Below, in pieces: positions 1 to 6,019 of a DNA stretch of 6,019 nt. Source of the stretch: Pseudomonadota bacterium (lineage in GTDB: Bacteria > Pseudomonadota > Gammaproteobacteria > Burkholderiales > SG8-39). Within the stretch, counting starts at the first letter, position 1. Every line of letters starts with the position of its first letter. The stretch spans positions 1 to 6,019 of the forward strand of contig JAJZUN010000192.1 in assembly GCA_021848555.1 (NCBI GenBank). Direction: 5' to 3'. The notes under the pieces were generated by a model that was given only the letters and a program-made list of their open reading frames with translations, was not told where the DNA came from and made no database searches. The position numbers were made by a program, and so were the translations under genes.

Positions 1-2199
1 GTAGCCGCCGCCGAGCATGGAGCCGAGCGCATTGCCGATATCGCTCATCTGCAGCCCGAGCTGCGCCGCGAGCTCGCGATTGATGACGATTTTCGACTGC
101 GGCAGGTCGTAGTGCAGGTCCTTGTCGATGAAGATGAACCTGCCGCTCTTTTGCGCCTGCTGCAGGAAGGCGTCTGCGACCTCGTTCAGGCGCTCGAACG
201 GCTCGGTGGTCTGGATCACGAGCTGAATCGGCAGACCGAAGGCGCCGGGCAGCGGCGGCGGCTGGAACGCGGCAACGCGCACGCCGGCGATGTGACTGAG
301 CGCTCCCTGCACCTCGGGCAGCAGCTGCGCCGCGGTCTTCGCGCGCTCGTCCCAGGGCCTGAGCACCTGGCCCGCGATCGACTGGCCGGGCACGTCGAGC
401 TGGAATACGTGGTCGGTCTCGGGAAAGCGGGCGAAGGCCTGGTATACCGCGCGCGAGTACATCTGGCGCTGCGTCAGCGTCGCGTCGGGCGCGGCGCTGG
501 AGACGGTGATGATGATGCCCTGGTCTTCCTGCGGCGCGAGTTCGGACTTGGCACCGGCATAGAGGAAGTAGATGCTGCCGAGCACGATCAGCGCGAACAC
601 CGCGGTTACCGCAACGTAGTTCAGCGTGCGGTCCAGCAGCCGCTCGTAGCGCCGGTGCAGCGCATCGAACGTGCGGTCGAGCAACAGCACCAGGCGCGCC
701 TCGAGGCCGTGTTCCGAGGGCGAGTGGGCCTGCAACAGGCGCGAGCACATCATCGGCGACAGCGTGAGCGCGACCACCGCGGAAATGGTCACCGCGCCGA
801 CCAGCGTGAACGCGAACTCCGTGAACAGCGCGCCGGTGAGCCCGCCGAGGAAGCCGATCGGCACGTAGACGGCGATCAGCACCACGGTCATCGCGATGAT
901 CGGGTTGGCGAGTTCGCGCGCGGCGGTGATCGACGCCTGCATCGGCCGCATGCCTTCCTCCAGGTGGCGGTTGACGTTCTCCACCACGATGATCGCGTCG
1001 TCCACCACCAGTCCGATCGCGAGCACCAGCGCGAGCAGCGTGAGCAGGTTGATGGTGAAGCCGGCGGCGAGCATCACACCGAAGGTGCCGACGAGCGATA
1101 GCGGGATCGCGATCGTCGGAATCGCGACTGAGCGCGCCGAGCCGAGGAAGGCATACACCACCAGCGTCACGATCAGCAGCGCTTCGGCCAGCGTCTTCAC
1201 TACTTCGACGATGGAACTGTTCACGAACTTGGTCGAGTCGTAGACGATCTTTCCGTCCAGTCCGCGCGGCAGCTGCGACTGGATGCCCGGGAAGGCGTCG
1301 CGCACGCGCGCGATGACATCGAGCAGATTTGCCGCGGGCGCGACCTGGATGCCGATGTAGACGGCCTTCTTGCCGTCGAAGCCGACTTCCGACTCGTAGT
1401 CTTCGGCGCCGAGCGTGACCCTGGCTACGTCCGCAAGACGGACCACGGCGCCGTCCTGCTGCTTGACCACCATGTTGCGGAACTCTTCGAGCGAATGCAG
1501 GCCGGTGGTGGCGGTGAGGATCTGCTGCACCATCTGCCCCTTGGTCGTGCCGACCGCGGAGAGGAAATCGTTCGCGGCGAGCGCGGCGCGCACGTCGGCG
1601 GCGGTGAGGCTGTAGGCGGCGAGCTTCACCGGGTCGAGCCAGGCGCGCAGGGCGAACAGCTTGGCCCCGAGGATTTCGGCGGTCTGCACGCCCTCGATCG
1701 CCTGCAGCTTGGGCTGCACCGCGCGCACCAGGTAGTCCGTGATCTTGTTCGGCGTAAGCACGTCGCTGGCGAAGCCGATGTACATGGCGTCGGTCGTCTG
1801 GCCGACCTTGACGTTGATGGTAGGCTGCTGCGAGCCCTGCGGCAGCTGGTTGAGCACCGCGTTCACCTTGGTGTTGATTTCGGTGAGCGCTTTGTCGTGA
1901 TCGTAGTTCAGCCGCAGGTTCGCGGTGATGGTGCTCACGTTGGGCGTGCTCGACGACGTCATGTAGTCGATGCCGTTCGCCTGCGCGATCGAGTTCTCCA
2001 GCGGCGTGGTGATGAACCCGGCCACGAGGTTCGCGTCCGCGCCGGTGTAGACGGTTTGCACCGTGACCACCGCGTTCTGCGTGCGCGGGTACTGCAGCAC
2101 CGGCAGCAGCGCCACCGAGCGCAGCCCGATCACCAGCAGCAGCAGGCTCACCACGCTGGCGAGCACCGGCCGCTGGACGAAGATATCGGTGAATTTCAT
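1..2199 (-). CDS. RND (HAE1-type) multidrug efflux inner-membrane transporter, C-terminus beyond window
   Basis: This is the proton-driven pump of a tripartite efflux system, working as a trimer in the inner membrane and taking substrates from periplasm or membrane. Translating the minus strand from the ATG at 2199 gives 733 uninterrupted residues to base 1. RND pumps usually have about 1020-1060, so roughly the last 300 residues lie outside the window. It opens MKFTDIFVQRPVLASVVSLL, the typical RND start with transmembrane helix 1 at about residues 10-30. A porter domain follows. Helices 2-6 lie at about 335-490, and a seventh at about 525-550 begins the second half. Helix 4 carries LAIGLVVDDAIIVVENVNR, with the proton-relay pair Asp400-Asp401 (AcrB Asp407/Asp408). 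The start lies 10 nt after the adaptor stop, with only a weak GGGG ribosome site. The family is certain. The substrate and exact subfamily are not; the sequence feels closer to the MexK-like group than to AcrB, from memory only. Confidence 0.96.
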   Translation of the reverse strand, partial: MKFTDIFVQRPVLASVVSLLLLVIGLRSVALLPVLQYPRTQNAVVTVQTVYTGADANLVAGFITTPLENSIAQANGIDYMTSSSTPNVSTITANLRLNYDHDKALTEINTKVNAVLNQLPQGSQQPTINVKVGQTTDAMYIGFASDVLTPNKITDYLVRAVQPKLQAIEGVQTAEILGAKLFALRAWLDPVKLAAYSLTAADVRAALAANDFLSAVGTTKGQMVQQILTATTGLHSLEEFRNMVVKQQDGAVVRLADVARVTLGAEDYESEVGFDGKKAVYIGIQVAPAANLLDVIARVRDAFPGIQSQLPRGLDGKIVYDSTKFVNSSIVEVVKTLAEALLIVTLVVYAFLGSARSVAIPTIAIPLSLVGTFGVMLAAGFTINLLTLLALVLAIGLVVDDAIIVVENVNRHLEEGMRPMQASITAARELANPIIAMTVVLIAVYVPIGFLGGLTGALFTEFAFTLVGAVTISAVVALTLSPMMCSRLLQAHSPSEHGLEARLVLLLDRTFDALHRRYERLLDRTLNYVAVTAVFALIVLGSIYFLYAGAKSELAPQEDQGIIITVSSAAPDATLTQRQMYSRAVYQAFARFPETDHVFQLDVPGQSIAGQVLRPWDERAKTAAQLLPEVQGALSHIAGVRVAAFQPPPLPGAFGLPIQLVIQTTEPFERLNEVADAFLQQAQKSGRFIFIDKDLHYDLPQSKIVINRELAAQLGLQMSDIGNALGSMLGGGY

Positions 2200-2209
2200 C
2201 TGCGCCCCG

Positions 2210-3334
2210 TCACTCGTTCACCGGCCGCGGCGCGGCGTCGTTCGAGGGCTGGATGTCGTTGTTGATTAGAACCACGGTGCCGCTGCGCAGCTTGATCTGA
2301 CCCGAGGTCACCACGGTCTCGCCTTCGGCAAGGCCGGAGAGCACCGCGATCTGGTCGCCGCGCGTCGCGCCGGTGGTGACGAATTTCTGCTGCGCCACGA
2401 GCTCCGCCTTGCCGTCGGCGCCCTTCTTTTCCTCGAGGACGAACACGGTATTGCCGTAGGGGTTGAACGAAATCGCCGTCTGCGGCAGCGTCAGCAGCCG
2501 CTGCGGGCCGCCCAGCGCGGTTTCGACCGTGGCGAACATGCCCGGCAGCAGCCGCTGCTTCGGGTTGCGCACGGTAGCGCGCACCTTGACGTTGCGCGTC
2601 GCCGGGTCGACCTTGGCATCGAGCGCGGCGACGCGGCCCTCGAAGCGCTCGCCCGGAAAGCTGTCGCAGCTCACGACCACCTTCTGCCCGATGCTGTAGC
2701 GCGCAAGCGCGGTCTGCGGCACGAGAAAATCGACGAACACCGGGTCGAGCGCCTGCAGCGTGACGATTTTCGTGCCCGGGCTCAGGTACTGACCCAAGTC
2801 CACCGCGCGGATGCCGGTGCGCCCGTCGAACGGCGCGCGGATGAGTTTTTTCGCGACCAGTGCCTGCTGCTCTTCGACCTGCGCCTTCGCGCTTTTGAGC
2901 GTTGCCGCGTCCGCGTCGAGCGTCGCCTGGCTCACCGCCTTCGCCTTGTACTGTTCCGTGTCGCGCCGATAGACGCTCTCGGCAAGCGCCGCGGCGGCCT
3001 CCAGCGCCTTGAGCCGCGCCGCGTCCGCGTCGGCGTTGAGCTGCAGCAAGGGCATGCCGGCTTTCACGCGGTCGCCCGACTGGAAGCGTATCGCCTGCAC
3101 CACGCCGGCGACCTCGGGCGCGAGGTCGGCGCCGCGCACTGCGCGCAGCGTGCCCACGGCGCGCTCCTCGGTCTGCCATTGCGAGAACGCGGCCTTGATC
3201 GTCGACACCGTCTGCGGCGGCTGCCCGGCGCTCATGTATTTGAGGATCATCTTCGACTTGAACGCCTGAAAACCGAAGATGCCCCCGAATACGGCGCCGG
3301 CGAGCACCAGCATCACCACCATGCGCTTGATCAT
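2210..3334 (-). CDS. Periplasmic adaptor (membrane fusion protein, HlyD/AcrA family) of the RND efflux system
   Basis: This 374-residue adaptor bridges the RND pump and the outer-membrane channel. The N-terminus (MIKRMVVMLVLAGAVFGGIF) is a basic start plus one hydrophobic segment at about residues 5-22. No lipobox Cys follows, so it is probably a membrane anchor or uncleaved signal. The first lipoyl half spans about 65-100 (APEVAGVV, SGDRVKAG). An Ala/Lys/Glu-rich coiled-coil hairpin runs about 104-163. The second lipoyl half starts at IRAPFDGRTGI (165-175). Beta-barrel and membrane-proximal regions follow, including ATRNVKVRATV, LLPGMFATVE and LPQTAISFNPYG. The start at 3334 is chosen because an AGGGAG ribosome site lies 9 nt upstream and the ATG overlaps the stop of the upstream outer-membrane factor as ATGA, suggesting translational coupling. 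The frame stays open far upstream, but that part overlaps the outer-membrane factor and looks like no protein family. Confidence 0.96.
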   Translation of the reverse strand: MIKRMVVMLVLAGAVFGGIFGFQAFKSKMILKYMSAGQPPQTVSTIKAAFSQWQTEERAVGTLRAVRGADLAPEVAGVVQAIRFQSGDRVKAGMPLLQLNADADAARLKALEAAAALAESVYRRDTEQYKAKAVSQATLDADAATLKSAKAQVEEQQALVAKKLIRAPFDGRTGIRAVDLGQYLSPGTKIVTLQALDPVFVDFLVPQTALARYSIGQKVVVSCDSFPGERFEGRVAALDAKVDPATRNVKVRATVRNPKQRLLPGMFATVETALGGPQRLLTLPQTAISFNPYGNTVFVLEEKKGADGKAELVAQQKFVTTGATRGDQIAVLSGLAEGETVVTSGQIKLRSGTVVLINNDIQPSNDAAPRPVNE

Positions 3335-4860
3335 TGCTGCACGCTCCCTTTCTCGATGTTCGCATTGCGCTGCCACCAGCCGCCGCCCAGGGCCTGGTAC
3401 AGTGCCGCCGTGTCGGCAAGCCGTGCCGCCTGCGCCTGCACCAGGCCGATCCTCGCCTGCTGCGCCTGGCGCTCGGCATTGAGCAGCACGAGATAGCTCG
3501 CTGCGCCGAGCTCGAATTGCGCGCGCGCAAGCGCGAGGCTTTCGCGCGCACTGGCCTCGGCCTCGGCCTGCGCCGTGAGCGTGCGCGCATCGCCGTCGAG
3601 CGCTTCGAGCACGTCGGCGACATTGCGCAGTGCCGTGAGGACCGTCTGCCGGTATTGCGCGAGCGCCTGATCGTAGGCCGCGACCGCTGCGCGCCGCTGC
3701 GCTTCGAGTTTGCCCGCGTGGAAGATCGGCTGCAGCAGGGCCGCGCCCAGATTCCAGGCGTTGGTCGCGCCGCCGAACAGGTCCGCAGCTTTCGTCGCCG
3801 CCGAGCCGTAGGCCGCGCTCAGCGTGAGCTGGGGGTACTTTGCCGCCTCGGCGACGCCGATCTCGGCGCTCGCGCGGTGCAGCAGCGCCTCGGCGGCGCG
3901 GATATCCGGCCGCTGGCGCGCGAGCGCCGAGGGCAGGCTGAGCGGCAGTTCCTGCGGCAGGCTCATCCGCGCCAGCTCGGACTCGGGCAGGCCCGCGTCC
4001 GCAGGGAAGCGGCCGACCAGCGCGGCGAGCGCATTGCGCGTCTGCGCCAACGCTTTTTCCAGCGGCGGCAGCACGGCGCGCAGCTGCGCCAGCTGGGTGC
4101 GCTGCGCGAGCACTTCGGCGCGCCCGACCGCGCCGAGTTCGAATTGTTTTTGCACCACGCCCAGGATCTCTTCCTGCGATTGCGCGACTGCGCGCGTCGC
4201 CTGTATCTGCGCGCGCAGCGACGCTTCCTGCACCGCCGCGGTGACGACATTGCCGGTGAGCGCGAGATAGGCCGCCTCGAGCTGCAGCCGCTGGTAATCG
4301 ATTTGCGCGAGCAGCGCCTCGAGCTCGCGCCGCGCGCCGCCGGCGAGATCGAGCGCGTAGGACACCCCGACCGAGGCGTTGTACAGCGTGAACAGGTTCG
4401 GCGGCGCGTTCGGCAGGCCGGCACTGGCGCCAGTGGTGCGCTGGCGCCGGAGGCCGGCGGAGGCGTCGACGCCGGGATAGAGCACCGAATACTCGGCATT
4501 CAGATTTTCCTGCGCCTGGGTGAGCGCGGCCCTGGCCGCATCCAGCGTCGGGCTGTCTGCGATTGCCGTGCGCACCAGCTTGCCCAAGGCCTCGGAGCGG
4601 AACAGCTCCCACCAGTCGGCCGGAATCGCAGCGTCCGGCGCATAGCGTTGCGCCGCGCCGTAAGCGCTGTCGGCGCTCGCGGTCTGTGCTGCAAGCGGCG
4701 CTTCGGTATAGCGCGCGGCGCGCGGCGCCTCGGGCGCCCGGAAGTTCGGCCCCACCGCGGCGCAGCCGGCGAGGGACAGGAACAAGGCGCCCAGAGCCGC
4801 GCTACGCCCGACGCCTGCCAATCGTGCAAATGCCAGTCGTGCAAATGCAAAGGGTCGCAT
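3331..4860 (-). CDS. RND efflux outer-membrane factor lipoprotein (NodT/OprM family)
   Basis: This 509-residue protein forms the outer-membrane exit duct, a TolC-like trimer. From the ATG at 4860 there is an Arg-containing n-region, a hydrophobic stretch and the lipobox LAGC with Cys33 as the acylation site. CAAVGPNF follows, close to the CxxVGPxY pattern common after the lipobox in this family. Trp83-Trp84 matches the DWW(E/x)LF segment. Two outer-membrane-efflux repeats make up the rest. The second begins with the family hallmark LARQRPDIRAAEALL (Arg317-Pro318-Asp319-Ile320), followed by ASAEIGVAEAAKYPQLTLSA. Long Ala/Gln-rich stretches match the periplasmic helical barrel. Start choice is not settled: ATG 4860 has GGAG 12 nt upstream, while in-frame ATG 4878 (515 residues) has no clear ribosome site but gives the same lipoprotein signal. 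Extension to 5049 adds Arg-rich, non-homologous-looking sequence through the palindrome and is rejected. It is the first gene of the operon and overlaps the adaptor start by 4 nt. Confidence 0.95.
   Translation of the reverse strand: MRPFAFARLAFARLAGVGRSAALGALFLSLAGCAAVGPNFRAPEAPRAARYTEAPLAAQTASADSAYGAAQRYAPDAAIPADWWELFRSEALGKLVRTAIADSPTLDAARAALTQAQENLNAEYSVLYPGVDASAGLRRQRTTGASAGLPNAPPNLFTLYNASVGVSYALDLAGGARRELEALLAQIDYQRLQLEAAYLALTGNVVTAAVQEASLRAQIQATRAVAQSQEEILGVVQKQFELGAVGRAEVLAQRTQLAQLRAVLPPLEKALAQTRNALAALVGRFPADAGLPESELARMSLPQELPLSLPSALARQRPDIRAAEALLHRASAEIGVAEAAKYPQLTLSAAYGSAATKAADLFGGATNAWNLGAALLQPIFHAGKLEAQRRAAVAAYDQALAQYRQTVLTALRNVADVLEALDGDARTLTAQAEAEASARESLALARAQFELGAASYLVLLNAERQAQQARIGLVQAQAARLADTAALYQALGGGWWQRNANIEKGSVQQ
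3344..3349 (-). promoter_or_regulatory. Ribosome binding site of the adaptor gene
   Basis: The minus strand reads AGGGAG, 9 nt before the ATG at 3334. It lies inside the last codons of the outer-membrane factor gene. It supports the short adaptor start against the much longer open frame that continues upstream. Confidence 0.7.
4816..4845 (-). repeat. 15-bp tandem direct repeat (two copies) in the signal-peptide coding region
   Basis: On the plus strand, tgccaatcgtgcaaa (4816-4830) is followed directly by tgccagtcgtgcaaa (4831-4845), with one mismatch, then a partial third copy tgcaaa (4846-4851). On the minus strand each unit encodes Phe-Ala-Arg-Leu-Ala, so the outer-membrane factor begins MRPFA-FARLA-FARLA. 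The repeat length is a multiple of three and keeps the frame, consistent with a small in-frame duplication in the n-region of the lipoprotein signal peptide. Confidence 0.85.
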
Positions 4861-4907
4861 GTTGCTGTACGTCTCCATGCCGCGCAGCGCAAGTGCGGTG
4901 TTAGAGG

Positions 4908-4939
4908 AACAAACAAAACGAGGGGACGCGTCCCCTCGT
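4908..4939 (-). terminator. Putative intrinsic terminator (22-bp perfect palindrome plus T-rich run)
   Basis: Bases 4918-4939 read identically on both strands (ACGAGGGGAC / GCGTCCCCTCGT). RNA from the minus strand could fold an 8-9 bp stem rich in G-C pairs around a CGCG or ACGCGT loop. It is followed immediately by TTTTGTTTGTT (4918-4908). The plus-strand side has no T-run, so as a terminator it points along ppk2 transcription, beginning 153 nt after the ppk2 stop. It sits only about 58 nt before the outer-membrane factor ATG. It could therefore instead act as an attenuator, as an operator for a dimeric regulator, or be a dispersed REP-like palindrome. Confidence 0.6.
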
Positions 4940-4996
4940 GCTACCTTGATTCGGTCGTGCGCCATCTGCCGCAGACGCCGCCGACGGCCCCTGCGC

Positions 4997-5025
4997 ACTG
5001 TACCGACGATGCCCGCGGCGCGCAA
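4997..5025 (-). promoter_or_regulatory. Weak sigma-70-like promoter candidate for the efflux operon
   Basis: On the minus strand TTGCGC (5025-5020) is separated by 17 nt from TACAGT (5002-4997). Three of six -35 bases and four of six -10 bases match consensus, with ideal spacing. Transcription would begin near 4990, giving a leader of about 130 nt that runs through the palindrome at 4939-4918. In GC-rich DNA such matches arise often by chance. An alternative -10 (TCTAAC, 4905-4900) lies after the palindrome but has no recognisable -35. Confidence 0.25.
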
Positions 5026-5092
5026 CCCGGGCAAACCCCCTTGCCTCAACGTTGGTATTGATGCGGCACGCGGCCAGGATTCCGCGCGCCGG

Positions 5093-5962
5093 TCATTGTG
5101 CCAGCTGCTTGCGGATCGCCTGCAATTCGCGCCGCCGCTCAGCGCTCAGCTCGGGGTAAGCCAGGCGCAGGCGTTTGAGCGTGTCCACCACTATTTTTGA
5201 AATGATCAGCCTGGCGTTTTCCTTGTCGTCCGCGGGCACGGCATACCAGGGCGCAGTACGCGTGCTGGTTGCGCTCAGGCATTCCTCGTAGGTCTGCATG
5301 TACTGTTTCCAGAACTTGCGCTCCTCTATGTCGGCGAGGCTGAACTTCCAGTTCTTGTTCGGCTCGTCGATGCGCGCGAGGAAGCGCTTGCGCTGCTCTT
5401 CCTCGGAAAGATGCAGGAAGAACTTGATCACGCGCGTGCCGTTGCGATACAGATGCTTTTCCAGGTTGACGATGGAGCGATAGCGTTCGCGCCAGATGGC
5501 TTTCTCGTCGAGCAACTCCGCCGGCAGGCCCTGGCTGCGCAGGATCTCCGGATGCACGCGCACGATCAGCACTTCTTCGTAATACGAGCGGTTGAAGATG
5601 CCGATGCGGCCGCGCTCGGGCAGCGCCTGCGTGGTGCGCCAGAGAAAATCGTGATCGAGTTCGGTCGCGCTGGGGTGCTTGAAGCTGAACACCTGGCAGC
5701 CTTGCGGATTGACACCCGACATCACATGGCTAATCGCGCCGTCCTTGCCGGCGGCATCCATCGCCTGGAAGATCAGCAGCAAGGCATAGCGGTCGGTGGC
5801 GTAGAACAGGCGCTGCAGCGCGGCGAGCTGCTCGACCTGTTGCGCGAGCAGTTGCTGATACTGCTGTTTCGACTTGTAGGCCGGTGGCACCCGCGTCGGC
5901 CACTTCTTCAGGCTGAGCTTTTTTCCGGGCGGCACGCGGAAATCGTCGGAATCCAGTTTCAT
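5093..5962 (-). CDS. ppk2: Polyphosphate kinase 2 family protein (polyphosphate:nucleotide phosphotransferase, class III-like)
   Basis: This 289-residue, complete PPK2-family enzyme transfers phosphate between inorganic polyphosphate and nucleotides and is expected in the cytoplasm. The P-loop fold is visible: Walker A as [12 protein letters not shown] with Asp69, Gly72 and Lys73. The second motif is [17 protein letters not shown], with Asn124-Arg125 where class I enzymes have Asp-Arg. A basic lid segment follows at about 185-210 ([20 protein letters not shown], Arg191/Arg193/Arg197), and the C-terminal [20 protein letters not shown] is typical. The N-terminal extension ([13 protein letters not shown]) resembles the PPK2-related group modelled as TIGR03709. 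IFNRS(H/Y)YE(D/E)VLVVRV is, from memory, the form seen in class III enzymes such as that of Meiothermus ruber, which phosphorylate both NMPs and NDPs. The specificity here is inferred, not shown. The ATG at 5962 has AAGGA 5 nt upstream. It is co-directional with the efflux genes but separated by 232 nt and a putative terminator. Confidence 0.95.
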   Translation of the reverse strand: MKLDSDDFRVPPGKKLSLKKWPTRVPPAYKSKQQYQQLLAQQVEQLAALQRLFYATDRYALLLIFQAMDAAGKDGAISHVMSGVNPQGCQVFSFKHPSATELDHDFLWRTTQALPERGRIGIFNRSYYEEVLIVRVHPEILRSQGLPAELLDEKAIWRERYRSIVNLEKHLYRNGTRVIKFFLHLSEEEQRKRFLARIDEPNKNWKFSLADIEERKFWKQYMQTYEECLSATSTRTAPWYAVPADDKENARLIISKIVVDTLKRLRLAYPELSAERRRELQAIRKQLAQ

Positions 5963-5967
5963 GCTGA

Positions 5968-5972
5968 TCCTT
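5968..5972 (-). promoter_or_regulatory. Ribosome binding site of ppk2
   Basis: The minus strand carries AAGGA (within AAAGGAT, 5973-5967) with 5 nt before the ATG at 5962. This is a good Shine-Dalgarno match and fixes the ppk2 start. Confidence 0.75.
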
Positions 5973-5986
5973 TCGCTCGAGCGCCA

Positions 5987-5992
5987 ATTGTA
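5987..5992 (-). promoter_or_regulatory. Possible -10 element upstream of ppk2
   Basis: The minus strand reads TACAAT at 5992-5987, five of six bases of the sigma-70 -10 consensus, 24 nt before the ppk2 ATG. No good -35 is seen at the right spacing (6010-6015 reads CGGCTG on the minus strand), and the window ends soon after. It is therefore a candidate only. Confidence 0.35.
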
Positions 5993-6019
5993 ATCCCGCA
6001 GGCAGGCCGCAGCCGGGCC

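Noticed and set aside
112..1101. A 329-codon plus-strand open frame opposite the RND pump gene.
   Set aside because: The low-complexity Arg/His/Asp/Glu-rich product is a mirror of the pump codons. The pump frame carries clear family motifs.
1495..2265. A 256-codon plus-strand open frame opposite the start of the pump gene.
   Set aside because: It is an antisense shadow: it spans the pump start and the adaptor end, is His/Arg-rich and has no domain signature.
4422..4435. A 14-bp perfect palindrome (cactggcgccagtg).
   Set aside because: It lies deep inside the outer-membrane factor coding region, has no T-run, and is of a length that GC-rich coding DNA can produce by chance.
3335..4612. The adaptor reading frame stays open for 426 codons upstream of its ATG, which might suggest a fusion protein.
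   Set aside because: The upstream part is Arg/Ala-rich with no fold signature and overlaps the outer-membrane factor in another frame. The ATG at 3334 has its own ribosome site and a normal adaptor N-terminus.
5030..5045. A small inverted repeat, ggcaa and ttgcc around a 6-nt loop, just after ppk2.
   Set aside because: The stem is only 5 bp and no T-run follows on the minus strand, so it is too weak to call a terminator.
4861..5049. A longer outer-membrane factor starting at 5049 (572 residues).
   Set aside because: The added residues are Arg-rich, run through the palindrome and would bury the lipoprotein signal peptide in the protein interior.
3334..5061. A 575-codon open frame on the plus strand, exactly opposite the outer-membrane factor gene.
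   Set aside because: The minus strand encodes an unmistakable outer-membrane factor over the same bases. The plus-strand product is Arg/Gln/Leu-rich with no recognisable domain, as expected for an antisense frame in GC-rich DNA.

Overview
The window carries four genes, all on the minus strand, so transcription runs from high to low coordinates. The DNA is GC-rich (roughly two-thirds by eye). A lipid-anchored outer-membrane channel beside an RND pump shows a Gram-negative bacterium. The codon use and protein flavour suggest a beta- or gammaproteobacterium, but no marker here fixes the genus.

Layout in transcription order: (1) 5962-5093, a complete 289-residue polyphosphate kinase 2 (PPK2) family phosphotransferase with a good ribosome binding site and a plausible -10 box. 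(2) A 232-base intergenic stretch, 5092-4861. It holds a perfect 22-bp palindrome followed, on the minus strand only, by a T-rich run, which looks like an intrinsic terminator. A weak sigma-70-like promoter lies upstream of the palindrome. (3) 4860-3331, a NodT/OprM-type outer-membrane factor with a lipoprotein signal peptide. (4) 3334-2210, an HlyD/AcrA-type periplasmic adaptor. (5) 2199-1, the first 733 residues of an RND (HAE1) inner-membrane pump, cut by the window edge.

Genes 3-5 form a tight operon. The outer-membrane factor and adaptor share an ATGA stop/start overlap, and adaptor and pump are 10 nt apart. Together they encode a complete tripartite efflux machine: proton-driven pump, periplasmic adaptor and outer-membrane duct. 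The substrate cannot be read from sequence, and no regulator gene lies in the window. The ppk2 gene is co-directional but separated by the putative terminator. It has no evident functional tie to the pump.

I see no mobile element, CRISPR array, tRNA or rRNA, and no clearly novel system. The most interesting local signal is the palindrome plus T-run between ppk2 and the efflux operon.
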